From a virus: a stretch of 64,000 nucleotides of DNA. The position numbers and the translations under genes are program-made. This document shows, in pieces, positions 9,105 to 16,567 of this stretch. Location: positions 1 through 64,000 of the IMG/VR virus record IMGVR_UViG_3300031707_000005. One strand, written 5' to 3'. How positions within the stretch are numbered: the first letter of the stretch is position 1; each line of letters begins with the position of its first letter. A model generated the notes under the pieces. The model saw only the letters and a list, made by a program, of their open reading frames with translations, was not told the DNA's origin and searched no databases.

Positions 9105-9110
9105 ATTATA
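9105..9110 (-). promoter_or_regulatory. Candidate -10 element TATAAT upstream of the tail operon
   Basis: TATAAT on the minus strand, 22 bases before the ATG at 9083, in the 104-base divergent gap with the 2H phosphoesterase gene. A TAACAG lies 17 bases upstream in the -35 position. It is a poor match to TTGACA, so the promoter may use a phage-modified or alternative factor. Confidence 0.4.
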
Positions 9111-9187
9111 CTAAGAAGATGAGTCGTCTGTTATTAAAAGATTAACGATGGTCACCAATAGTGGGCCTCTAGTGATAAAGTAATATC

Positions 9188-9688
9188 ATGGCATTCATAG
9201 GAATTCATGTTCCGGAAGACGTTTCGAATAGTTTATCTATGGTGGAAACACCTGGAAAACAGGCAGAACCGGAAGAAATGCATGTTACTCTAATATATCT
9301 CGGAAAAAACGCACCATTATCTAACATAATAAAGGCATTCGCGGTTCTAGCATCTTTCGCTCAAAAAAGGAAGCCATTTTTGATCGGATGTGCGGTAAGA
9401 ACATGTTTCCCCGAAAACCCAGATGACGGAACTCCGATAATAGCGAGAGTTCAGTCTCTAAGTCTTGCAAAGCTGAGATCTGAATTAATGGTAGAGATGA
9501 ATATGGCCGGTGTTCAGTATATTGATAAATACCCGGAATTCAAACCACATATAACACTTTCCTATTCAGATGAACCGTGTGAAGACTTAGGGTTCAATCC
9601 TATAGTATGGAAAGTCAACGCACTAACTATCTGGGGTGGAGAGAGTATGAAAGATAGAGTTGTAGCTTCAGTGGAACTAGAAGGCTGA
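9188..9688 (+). CDS. 2H phosphoesterase (LigT / 2'-5' RNA ligase-like)
   Basis: A 166-residue plus-strand protein with the two hallmark motifs of the 2H superfamily: HVTL at about residue 32 and HITL at about residue 116. This family hydrolyses 2',3'-cyclic phosphates or 2'-5' linkages in RNA or nucleotides. Phage members can destroy cyclic-nucleotide or 2'-5' oligonucleotide defence signals or help tRNA repair. Length agrees with the family. There is only a weak ribosome binding site. It lies between two oppositely oriented operons, so it is probably expressed alone. The substrate cannot be told from sequence. Confidence 0.85.
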   Translation: MAFIGIHVPEDVSNSLSMVETPGKQAEPEEMHVTLIYLGKNAPLSNIIKAFAVLASFAQKRKPFLIGCAVRTCFPENPDDGTPIIARVQSLSLAKLRSELMVEMNMAGVQYIDKYPEFKPHITLSYSDEPCEDLGFNPIVWKVNALTIWGGESMKDRVVASVELEG

Positions 9689-9704
9689 TCAAGCATATAA
9701 AGCT

Positions 9705-10103
9705 CTAACCAAGCATTATTTCAGCTATACATGCCATACCTTCAAGATATACCTTATCAGCCCCGGAAACTTCACGAGAAAATCTGCGCATGAGCTCAGC
9801 CGTTCCATATCGGATGACTTGACGCTGAAACTTTCGGATAGAAGCACCGGGTATTTCTCGAGCATACCGGTAACAAAGTTCAGCGTCATTTGAACGTAAA
9901 ACGATGTTGGCAAGACGAGCGAGATCTATATTCCTACTACGCCATTGCCTGGCGAAATAGAATGCGGCCCAGCCGTGGTATTCACCAGTCCAGGAGTAAC
10001 GTGAGTCTACCCACCGACTGTTGAGTCCAGTCCAACCGATTAATAATTCTTGATATCTTCGCTCGAGCCTCTTAGTGAGTCTCGGCCTACTCTTCATGCA
10101 CAC
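9705..10103 (-). CDS. Hypothetical protein with repeated helical Arg-rich pattern
   Basis: A 132-residue protein. GTG 10103 is preferred because GAGG lies 6 bases upstream. An ATG two codons later is the alternative. The protein is very basic and aromatic (Trp, Arg, Tyr), with segments such as LARLANIVLRSNDAELCYRYAREIPGA that look like short helical repeats. It lies convergent with the 2H phosphoesterase gene and just downstream of the lipoprotein gene. No function recognised. Confidence 0.6.
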   Translation of the reverse strand: MCMKSRPRLTKRLERRYQELLIGWTGLNSRWVDSRYSWTGEYHGWAAFYFARQWRSRNIDLARLANIVLRSNDAELCYRYAREIPGASIRKFQRQVIRYGTAELMRRFSREVSGADKVYLEGMACIAEIMLG

Positions 10104-10204
10104 AAATCACCTCATTGCAAGGTCATATTCTCCTCTTTGCAATGAGATTGTGCGAGAGCATGATCAAATTAAACCATACTTTATGTATCACGTCAAGAAT
10201 AAAC

Positions 10205-11914
10205 TCAGGGAGCCGGAGGTTGGTAACGACCACCAACGGACAAAGGACTACCTCCGCCACAACTTCCTGACCAAGCAATAAGTTCAGAGCCTGTCCAGGC
10301 AGTAGCAGACGAATCAACAAGCGTTGAGGGTGGAGCGGAAGTGTCAGTAAGCATTAAATCTGTAACGCGGTCATAAAACGAAACGGTAGTTATACCAGGG
10401 CATGATCCTGTGGACTTAAGAAAGAAAATACGACGTCCATCATCAGCATTCCTACTTGGAACAAAACTTGGGACGCCAGAAGGAACTGGATTAGCGGAAA
10501 ATGTATCGGTAGAAACAGTGTATTTCAGTGCGTCTTTAGAGAAACCACCCCATATATCGATGTTACCAGAGTCATCAATGAAAGCATTCGTATATCCGGT
10601 AGTCGGAAGTGATGAATTGATATTCTTACATCCGGAGAGCGAACAAGAGGCATCAGTCCACGAACGAGCAACCGGGTCGAACACGGAACCATCTGCCAAA
10701 TAACCAGTCAAATCTTGACCACCAAAAACGAAGAGCTTCTCCGTAGACGGAATTGATACCATCGCGAAATCAGATCGGGCCTGAGGAGCCGTACCGGATG
10801 TTGCCACGAAAGAAAAGAAATCGGTTCCTCCAGCACTAGCAAACTCAAGCGTACCGATCAGAGTTCCACTCGAATCAGTGAAACCGCCGAATACATAAAT
10901 ACCACCGGTATAAGTGGTTACAGCTTTATGTCCATATCGGGCGTTCTTGAGCGGAGACGACTTCCCCCAAGTGTCACGAGATGGATCGTATACGTAAACC
11001 GCACTAGTTGGATTAGAACTAGAGTCAAGACCACCAATGGTCGTGAAGAGTTTTTCAGAAAAAACAGCAGCATGTCCAGTTGTCGGAGGAGGCGCACCGA
11101 CAATAGAAAGCGACTGCCAAGCAGGTGTCGGAACGCCACTGATGCATGTTCGTCCATGAACGGCTTTATAACCACATGCACCGCAGTTCATCGGATCAGT
11201 ATTGAGATCCACACAAGACCCGCCGCAAACAGTATCGGTACACGAACCGACTGGACCGGAGTCAGACCCGGAGTCGATACCGGAGTCAGACCCGGGATTA
11301 CCGACGGAACCTGAGTCAACGATAGGATCAGAACCGGAGTCCACAGTCGAACCAAAACCTGAGTCAGTACCTGAATTCACACCAGAGTCATGACCATTCA
11401 TTTGACCATCAGAGTCGTTATTCACGTCAAAAGATGAGAGTTCGTCAACATTAACATTGGCATCGACACAGTTTCCAGCACTACACGTTTGAGTGTCTGT
11501 ACATTCAGAAATTTTTCCAATACATAGGTCATCGAAAAGAAGTGGCAAGAGGAGTGCCTCACCGGATCGATATCCGCTAATCGCTCGCACACGAGCAATT
11601 TCAATACCAGATGAATCGAGTGCAGTTGCCGTAATCTCATAAACACGAGTCACATCGTCATTTTGAGGAACGAGAGAAAACTGCAGAGGCCAACGATATT
11701 TATCCGAGTCGATGATCATCTTCCGATCAAAACGGTTCTCCCACTCCGTGTTCTTACCGTGACCAGAACGAACGCGAATTTCTACACTTTGTGTTTGTGT
11801 ACGAGTATCTAGTTGCGCATCGATTTGTACCATAACCTGAGTAGAAGAGGTGTTTTTAACGGAACATGCAATGATGAAAAATGAAAGAATAAATGTGAAT
11901 ACTTGAAAAATCAT
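10205..11914 (-). CDS. Kelch-repeat lipoprotein of myxobacterial type
   Basis: A 569-residue protein. Residues 1-17 form a lipoprotein signal peptide ending FIIAC (lipobox, Cys17). An N-terminal beta domain follows to ~140, then a Cys patch (CSAGNC), a Ser/Gly/Asp linker with repeated DSG units (~165-220), a Cys-rich module (CTDTVCGGSC ... NCGACG) and five or so Kelch blades with GHxAV and IYVFGG signatures to the C-terminus. This combination is typical of Myxococcota surface lipoproteins. In the phage it would sit on the infected cell's membrane after export. It overlaps the upstream TPR gene by ATGA, so they are co-translated. Likely acquired from a host. Function in infection unknown. Confidence 0.85.
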   Translation of the reverse strand: MIFQVFTFILSFFIIACSVKNTSSTQVMVQIDAQLDTRTQTQSVEIRVRSGHGKNTEWENRFDRKMIIDSDKYRWPLQFSLVPQNDDVTRVYEITATALDSSGIEIARVRAISGYRSGEALLLPLLFDDLCIGKISECTDTQTCSAGNCVDANVNVDELSSFDVNNDSDGQMNGHDSGVNSGTDSGFGSTVDSGSDPIVDSGSVGNPGSDSGIDSGSDSGPVGSCTDTVCGGSCVDLNTDPMNCGACGYKAVHGRTCISGVPTPAWQSLSIVGAPPPTTGHAAVFSEKLFTTIGGLDSSSNPTSAVYVYDPSRDTWGKSSPLKNARYGHKAVTTYTGGIYVFGGFTDSSGTLIGTLEFASAGGTDFFSFVATSGTAPQARSDFAMVSIPSTEKLFVFGGQDLTGYLADGSVFDPVARSWTDASCSLSGCKNINSSLPTTGYTNAFIDDSGNIDIWGGFSKDALKYTVSTDTFSANPVPSGVPSFVPSRNADDGRRIFFLKSTGSCPGITTVSFYDRVTDLMLTDTSAPPSTLVDSSATAWTGSELIAWSGSCGGGSPLSVGGRYQPPAP

Positions 11915-12549
11915 TCGGCCCTCGACAAAGTCATAATTTCCACACCAGTCCTACTATCCAGTGGAGAAGATTTACTGACGCCACCAGAAGATGCAGCGAT
12001 CGCAACCACGACGCCGGTTACAACAACTGCTCCAATTCCAGTCCAAAACCACCATCGGGAAGTGATCGGTTTACCATCTTTAAAATTAATCGGTTCAGTA
12101 ATCGGTTCAGTTACATGCGATTGAGTTTTCCGTGCAGTCTCTTCTGGCGTCGGAACAACCGGCGTACTGGCTAAAACTGGTTGCTGTGTAACAACTGAAG
12201 ACTCACGTTCAGATTTAGCAGCTTCGAGTGCATGAATCCTACCTTCAACTTCCATGCGGTTATCGGATTCTGGAACTTGAGATAGGTATGCTCGGAACGC
12301 CCAAAGGGCTTTATCATCATGACGCAAACGGTCATGAGCAAGACCAAGGTTATAAAATAGTGTGGGGCGTCCAGAAAGGTCGTACGCTTCTTGCCAGCGT
12401 GAGAGTGCAGCGTCATACCTGCCGCCATCGAACGCTTCACGTCCAGCCTGAAACAGAGCCTTCGCCTCTGCGTCTCGAGTCCCGTCTGCGTGGACTGAAG
12501 AAGCAACCATGGTTAAAATGGCAAACAAAATGTACGGAATTTTTTCCAT
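11911..12549 (-). CDS. Signal-peptide TPR protein with C-terminal membrane helix
   Basis: A 212-residue protein with a signal peptide (PYILFAILTMVASSVHA-D), two TPR units at ~25-105 (LFQAGREAFDGGRYDAALSRW and YNLGLAHDRLRHDDKALWAF), a Pro/Thr linker, and a membrane helix at ~172-192 (WFWTGIGAVVVTGVVVAIAA). The pattern is very common in myxobacterial genomes, where such proteins accompany protein kinases or surface lipoproteins. It overlaps the lipoprotein gene by four bases. Membrane-anchored with the TPR domain outside the cytoplasm is inferred from topology. Confidence 0.85.
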   Translation of the reverse strand: MEKIPYILFAILTMVASSVHADGTRDAEAKALFQAGREAFDGGRYDAALSRWQEAYDLSGRPTLFYNLGLAHDRLRHDDKALWAFRAYLSQVPESDNRMEVEGRIHALEAAKSERESSVVTQQPVLASTPVVPTPEETARKTQSHVTEPITEPINFKDGKPITSRWWFWTGIGAVVVTGVVVAIAASSGGVSKSSPLDSRTGVEIMTLSRAE

Positions 12550-12584
12550 ATAGGTTATACTTCAGGTTTTTGATAATTTACGAG

Positions 12585-13160
12585 TCATCTCTCACGAGGC
12601 TTCACGACTGGACTGACAGTGATTTCAACCTTCTTACCGCGAACCACTTCAAAGAGCTCTCGATCAAAAGGCGCACCAGCGTAATATCCCTCCGGGACGA
12701 TCCAATGTGGATGCTTGGCACAAGAACCGTCCTTGCAACGGACGATTTCTTTCATCTTAAAAGGGTCGTATCCAGACCCCGGAACTCGAAAGTCCTCGGG
12801 GTTATTCGGGTCTATGATGGCACTGAAAGAAGTTCGGTGATAATATAGATCACCGAACTCAAGACCGATGAGTGGTAAACGAAGCACGTAAGCCGAATCA
12901 TGTTCGAAATCCGTGGTCCCCTCGAGAAGGTAAGACTTCAAAAGATATCGACTCTGATTTTCAAATTTCTGAATGTTGGCTTCACCGAAGGTGAGCCACT
13001 CAACTCTAGTATTCCAGTCTAAATGAATTGTAACTGTTGTCACACAAGTTTTCGATCGACGAGTGATTTTTCGAAAATCAACACGGTCAATCTTTACCTT
13101 TGAAAGTTTTTCCCTCTCTTCAATTTGATAGGCTTCGAGGGCAGAATAAATATTTCGCAT
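12585..13160 (-). CDS. Hypothetical protein upstream of the TPR-lipoprotein pair
   Basis: A 191-residue protein from ATG 13160 with CAGGAG well upstream. It mixes helix (N-terminal KIDRVDFRKI) and beta-rich stretches, including RCKDGSCAKHPHWIVPEGYYAGAPF near residue 140. There is no signal peptide, although it is co-oriented with two secreted proteins. Two closely spaced Cys (CKDGSCAKH) could bind metal. No family recognised. Whether it is part of the host-derived cargo block is an inference from position. Confidence 0.6.
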   Translation of the reverse strand: MRNIYSALEAYQIEEREKLSKVKIDRVDFRKITRRSKTCVTTVTIHLDWNTRVEWLTFGEANIQKFENQSRYLLKSYLLEGTTDFEHDSAYVLRLPLIGLEFGDLYYHRTSFSAIIDPNNPEDFRVPGSGYDPFKMKEIVRCKDGSCAKHPHWIVPEGYYAGAPFDRELFEVVRGKKVEITVSPVVKPRER

Positions 13161-13226
13161 ACATGCAGTACAAGACTCCTGCAGTGATTTACGAAATCGT
13201 AGTTGGTTGATAAATTGTATTTATGA

Positions 13227-13496
13227 ATGTTCCCGAAATTCCAAAAGAAAGCTCCATCGGAAAAACCGACAGAACAGGCCAGCGAAGAAGACTACGAGTT
13301 ATTCCATACACTGTGTACCGTTTGGTCAGATTGTACGTACGCCCAACAGTATGCAGATGACCAGGACCGTAGTGTCGCACCACTTGCAGCTCGCGAAATA
13401 CGAAAAGCTATTGAAGAATCCATATATGCTGATATGGAAATAGGACTAGATCATATAGAATTACTCAGACGAATTGAATCATCTGAGCCCATCTAG
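13227..13496 (+). CDS. Small acidic hypothetical protein
   Basis: An 89-residue plus-strand frame starting ATG 13227, with a Lys/Glu-rich N-terminus (KFQKKAPSEKPTEQASEEDYE) and a helical C-terminus (REIRKAIEESIYADMEIG). Its 3' end overlaps the convergent release-factor gene by 18 bases. There is no clear ribosome binding site, which lowers confidence. A coding-like amino acid pattern and divergence from gene 12585-13160 support it. No family recognised. Confidence 0.5.
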   Translation: MFPKFQKKAPSEKPTEQASEEDYELFHTLCTVWSDCTYAQQYADDQDRSVAPLAAREIRKAIEESIYADMEIGLDHIELLRRIESSEPI

Positions 13497-14160
13497 ATCA
13501 CCACGCAAAAACGCCTTTACGGTTATTTGACGTCCAGTCCGATGGTCGGTAACCTGATCTCGTTGTACGGCTATAGTGCGAATTTTATCGCCTCGCATAC
13601 CTGAACCTACCTGATCTTTTCGATCTTGAGCTCGACCGTCAAAAGCCGCCGACTTGATTCGCTCCTGAAGTCTGGACCGAAGAATTTGTAAAGCTTCTTC
13701 TTTATTTTGATGTTGCGAACGTTCTGATTCACAACGAACCATAAGACCAGTAGGTAAATATGTCGCCTGAACAGCCGACTCAGTTTTATTCCGGTGTTGT
13801 CCGCCCGCCCCGGAGCCTCTACAAGTCTTAATTTCCACGTCTCGCATATCGAGCCGCATCTGTTGTTCCGTGACTTCCGGAAGTACGGCAACAGTCACCG
13901 TGGACGTATGGATTCGACCCCGCTTTTCATTTGGGGGCTGGCGCTGCCAACGGTGGCCACCTGATTCTCGAGAAAAGAGCTGGGCAACGTCTTTACCGCT
14001 TGCACGGAAGACAAGGATGCCGGGGCGCTCATCTAAAATAGATAGGTCAAAGAAACCTCCGAGCTCCCATCCGGCAATAAACCGCGAATTGTTCTAGAAC
14101 CAGGGATTTGGCGTCGTCGCCACCCTCTGCGCCGCGTATCTCAACTATGACAGTAGACAT
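13479..14160 (-). CDS. prf-like: Peptide-chain release factor, joined by programmed +1 frameshift
   Basis: Translation starts at ATG 14160 behind GGAAGGAG. Frame 0 runs 37 codons (EIRGAEGGDDA, as in RF1 domain 2) to CTT-TGA at 14052-14047. Reading resumes one base later at GAC and runs 189 codons to TGA 13479, giving a 226-residue protein. It has GRIHTSTVTVAVLPE and the catalytic GSGAGGQH motif (GGQ at ~119-121), plus GSGMRGDKIRT and VTDHR, closer to RF1 than RF2. Domain 1 is absent. The codon-reading tripeptide position holds PPN rather than PxT or SPF. Homology is continuous across the junction, which argues against a random frameshift mutation. Confidence 0.85.
14046..14061 (-). promoter_or_regulatory. 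prfB-type programmed +1 frameshift site
   Basis: On the minus strand the order is CGGAGG, then TTT, then CTT TGA C: a Shine-Dalgarno-like hexamer three bases before a CTT codon and a UGA followed by C. This is the arrangement of the bacterial prfB site (AGGGGG, TAT, CTT TGA C). There, slow UGA termination allows the Leu tRNA to slip, so factor scarcity raises production. The same self-regulation is inferred here. Confidence 0.85.
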
Positions 14161-14186
14161 ATTTGACTCCTTCCTAACAATTATAC

Positions 14187-14226
14187 ATCTGGATAGTATT
14201 CATCTATGTTTATCCACTCCGATTTC
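14187..14226 (-). repeat. Direct repeat copy 1, upstream of the release-factor gene
   Basis: About 38 bases (core ATCGGAGTGGATAAACATAG, continuing ATGAATA..ATCCAGAT) are nearly identical to 14737-14775. A TATAAT at 14180-14185 follows and the release-factor start is 20 bases further on. TGGATA and TATCCA within the copy can pair around a 15-base loop. One reading frame gives SEWINIDEYYPDV then a stop. Confidence 0.8.
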
Positions 14227-14232
14227 ATTCGT

Positions 14233-14697
14233 CTAAAGTTGGATAATTTCGATTGGAGGGCCTTCAACGTCCGACCCAGTCTCGCCGTTGATGATGAGTC
14301 CGTCGAACCCGAGATTTTTGAGGATTGGAAGAAGACCCTCGATAAGAGTCGAGATATCGTCCGCCATTTCGGATTCGACACCAGAGGTTTCGTAGATGAA
14401 ATTCAGATGGTCTTCATTGTCGAGGTCAAGAAGAGCGACCTTCGAGAACGAAGGAAAGTCATACTCCTGGACTTCATTGTCCGGGTAGATGGAACGATAT
14501 AATTCCGCGCCCTCCGGAGATACGTGATAATATGAACCTGCCGGACCAACCCTATAGATTTTCCCGTTCCATTGAGCATCTTCGTAGTCTTTGAGAGACT
14601 TCTTTATATATGAAGGTGGATTCTTCAAGTACATGGACTTCGGAACAGTCTTATCGGAAGCAATTCTTTTTGCTATATTGTTAATGTCTATAGTCAC
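14233..14697 (-). CDS. Hypothetical protein between the two direct repeats
   Basis: A 154-residue protein from GTG 14697 (no strong ribosome binding site, an ATG at 14634 is the alternative). The N-terminus has IAKRIAS, the Arg/Lys-hydrophobic-Ala-Ser motif seen in many virion genes here. The rest has a YYHVSPEGAELYRSIYPDN segment and a C-terminal LLPILKNLGFDGLIINGETG that recalls the closing strands of ADP-ribosyltransferase-like folds. That resemblance is weak and not a function call. It lies between direct repeats and upstream of the release factor. Confidence 0.65.
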   Translation of the reverse strand: MTIDINNIAKRIASDKTVPKSMYLKNPPSYIKKSLKDYEDAQWNGKIYRVGPAGSYYHVSPEGAELYRSIYPDNEVQEYDFPSFSKVALLDLDNEDHLNFIYETSGVESEMADDISTLIEGLLPILKNLGFDGLIINGETGSDVEGPPIEIIQL

Positions 14698-14736
14698 ATT
14701 CTTTTTACATTAATAATACTTTATAATTATGCAATC

Positions 14737-14775
14737 TGGATGATATTCATCTATGTTTATCCACTCCGATTCGGG
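14737..14775 (-). repeat. Direct repeat copy 2, upstream of gene 14233-14697
   Basis: Near-identical to 14187-14226. It differs mainly by a swap of two bases and one other position inside the hairpin arm (TGGAT/ATCCA instead of TGGATA/TATCCA). CATAAT and TATAAA follow it before the GTG at 14697. In one frame the encoded peptide SEWINIDEYHPDC matches copy 1, suggesting remnants of a coding sequence as well as a possible operator. Confidence 0.8.
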
Positions 14776-14896
14776 GACAGGATTTTTCGACAGGACATTC
14801 CCTCCGGGAGGCCTTGATGACAGCGAGGTCGTCAGGACTGGAACCGACAGAGCACCTAATCTTCTCGAGAACTCGTGAAATTTGGCGACGTTCCAT
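14747..14896 (-). CDS. Possible 49-residue Cys-containing protein
   Basis: ATG 14896 to TGA 14747 gives a 49-residue frame with CSVGSSPDDLAVIKASRREC and a CP..KSCP pair, followed by a basic end. It runs into direct repeat copy 2, which provides its last eight codons. No clear ribosome binding site. The Cys spacing looks protein-like but the call is weak. Confidence 0.35.
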   Translation of the reverse strand: MERRQISRVLEKIRCSVGSSPDDLAVIKASRRECPVEKSCPRIGVDKHR

Positions 14897-14921
14897 GGTT
14901 TTAAATAAAAACTACATAGAG

Positions 14922-14950
14922 TTGTTAACTTCAGTATACATCCGTAAATT
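14922..14950 (+). promoter_or_regulatory. Candidate plus-strand promoter
   Basis: TTGTTA (14922-14927), 17 bases, then TAAATT (14945-14950), 26 bases before the ATG at 14977. It fits a sigma70-type promoter for the two plus-strand genes that follow. Only a sequence-level match. Confidence 0.35.
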
Positions 14951-14976
14951 TACTGAGTTTTATTGTAAAATTGGAT

Positions 14977-15474
14977 ATGGGTTTATCAGAAAAACTAAAT
15001 CATATTCGAGAGTTGAAATCAAAAGGTTCTGGATTTGAAGTTCAGGCCATGTATGAAGTCCTGAATCTTGAAAAGACTTCGATCCTTTGGAAGAAGGGTG
15101 ATATCAAGAGATTTGAGGATGTTTTGAGGGATGAATCAGGGGTTTGCACCCCTTCGAGACTAAATTCCTTCAGGAAGGCGACCGAATATTTCGAACGTCA
15201 AACTATCGAGAACCTCGGGGTAGCATGCGTTTGTTTGCTAGCAAACCAAAATGCCAAGACTCGAGAAAGGCTCTTGCCTCACGCCCTAGGATTCCGTAAG
15301 AAATTCGGGGTAGAGCCGACTTATCAGTATTTTTCGCGATTTTTGCGAAAACCGGACACAGGTCCAACCAGAAAAGAGCTTCTGGACTATATCGATAACC
15401 TAAAGCAAGAAATCAGGGAGCTTGGTGGAAGGGTCCCGGTAATGCGACGTGGTGGCTCAAAAAAAGTAAATTAG
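14977..15474 (+). CDS. Hypothetical basic protein
   Basis: A 165-residue plus-strand protein from ATG 14977 (a TTG two codons earlier is also open). It is helical and basic, with ENLGVACVCLLANQNAKTRE in the middle and a C-terminal RKELLDYIDNLKQEIRELGG helix that could be a coiled coil, then an Arg/Lys/Gly tail (VMRRGGSKK). The charge pattern suggests nucleic-acid binding. First of two co-directional plus-strand genes, 44 bases before the next. No family recognised. Confidence 0.65.
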   Translation: MGLSEKLNHIRELKSKGSGFEVQAMYEVLNLEKTSILWKKGDIKRFEDVLRDESGVCTPSRLNSFRKATEYFERQTIENLGVACVCLLANQNAKTRERLLPHALGFRKKFGVEPTYQYFSRFLRKPDTGPTRKELLDYIDNLKQEIRELGGRVPVMRRGGSKKVN

Positions 15475-15518
15475 ATAACGAATAATTGACATATCAAATC
15501 TATGGATTGTGAGGAAAC

Positions 15519-15956
15519 ATGAATAAGAATGATTTCAAATTTTTGCTAAAACTAAACCAAGATATCGATCACGGATGCCAGATTCTTCGAGTGAACCGAG
15601 ATATCTTCCTACCACAACTTCAACTAATTTTTGAAGCGGCTAGTTTTGGAATGGAGCGCTCTCCTGATCAAAAGACTGAAAAAGTCGCGAAAGGAAAGGT
15701 ACCGAAATCCAAGTCAAAACCAGAGACTGGAAAGACTGGCGCAACAGAACGTGCGGGCTTAGTAATTGCCGCTGTGGAAAAGATTTTGGCCAAAACTGAG
15801 TCGATGCGTTTGGTCGATATAATGAACCACTCGAACGTATTTCCGTTAGTAAAGGATTTGAAAAAGCCTCTATCTTCCGTTTGGACAACTCTAAACGACA
15901 GCACTACTATCGTCAAAGTGAAAGACAAGACAGGTTTTTACAAACTGAAGAAATAA
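15519..15956 (+). CDS. Putative DNA-binding protein with C-terminal winged helix
   Basis: A 145-residue protein from ATG 15519 with GAGGAAAC upstream. The N-terminal half is helical. A Lys/Ser linker follows (~50-75), and the C-terminal 70 residues have the layout of a HARE-HTH or similar winged helix: ERAGLVIAAVEKILAKTESM, LVDIMNHSNVFPLVKD, then SSVWTTLNDS and KVKDKTGFYKL. Probably a small regulator. It overlaps the convergent truncated HNH-like gene by 19 bases. Confidence 0.65.
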   Translation: MNKNDFKFLLKLNQDIDHGCQILRVNRDIFLPQLQLIFEAASFGMERSPDQKTEKVAKGKVPKSKSKPETGKTGATERAGLVIAAVEKILAKTESMRLVDIMNHSNVFPLVKDLKKPLSSVWTTLNDSTTIVKVKDKTGFYKLKK

Positions 15957-16477
15957 ATAAGATTCGTGAGTTCCCAACACTCTTCTAAAGAATAATCAAG
16001 AGCCTTCAAAACGGATGAATTTTTAGAGCCGCCATTTAATTTAAGAGCTTCCCAAACACGCGAACGAATATTTCCACGAAGTCTATACTCCGGGTCTGCA
16101 TGATATTTAGATTTAAAGGATGCACGGCGTTCATCTCGTTCTACTGCATAGCGTTCTCTCCATAATCGATTCCTACGAGCTTTATTCTCAGGCTTTTGCT
16201 TGTAAGCTTTAGAACGAGCCTTGAAATATGCAGCGTTGGCGAGGTATGTATCTTTACCTCGCTTTTTTGACATGACGACTCGTTCAGGCTTCGAAGAATA
16301 AGCTTTATTCTGAGCCTTGATCAGCGGCTGAGTCGTAGGATCATGGTAACGCTTCTTCCGGCTCTCTCGAGCATCTTTCCGCTCGCATTCAATGCATTTA
16401 GGCGGATAATACTTCCCCTTCATAAGTCGGAATTTTGAGAGTTCCGACTCTCCACATCCAGGACATGGCTTCTTCAT
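15938..16477 (-). pseudogene. Truncated HNH-homing-endonuclease-like protein
   Basis: ATG 16477 is chosen over an upstream GTG because the zinc finger starts there (MKKPCPGCGESEL with CPPKCIEC following). The middle is a Lys/Arg repeat (KARSKAYKQKPENKARRNR). The DPEYRLRGNIRSRVWEAL, SSVLKALDYSLEECWELT segment is the N-terminal half of a common free-standing HNH endonuclease. In full members a WHIDHI catalytic region follows, but here the frame stops after LTNLIYFFSL. It is likely inactivated by 3' loss at the junction with the plus-strand gene. Confidence 0.6.
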
Positions 16478-16504
16478 GTCCGAAAATACATCGAAAGTCA
16501 AATA

Positions 16505-16547
16505 CTTTTCGACCCCAGCCACCGCAAGAGCGACTAGGGTCGAAAAG
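16505..16547 (-). other. Strong 16-bp hairpin behind the major capsid gene
   Basis: CTTTTCGACCCTAGTC pairs with GGCTGGGGTCGAAAAG across an 11-base loop (15-16 pairs, two wobble). It lies 20 bases after the major capsid stop. The 3' arm ends in As, not Ts, on either strand, so it is not a textbook intrinsic terminator. It may stabilise the abundant capsid mRNA or act with a factor. Confidence 0.6.
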
Positions 16548-16567
16548 GAACCAGGGTTCTAGCTAAT

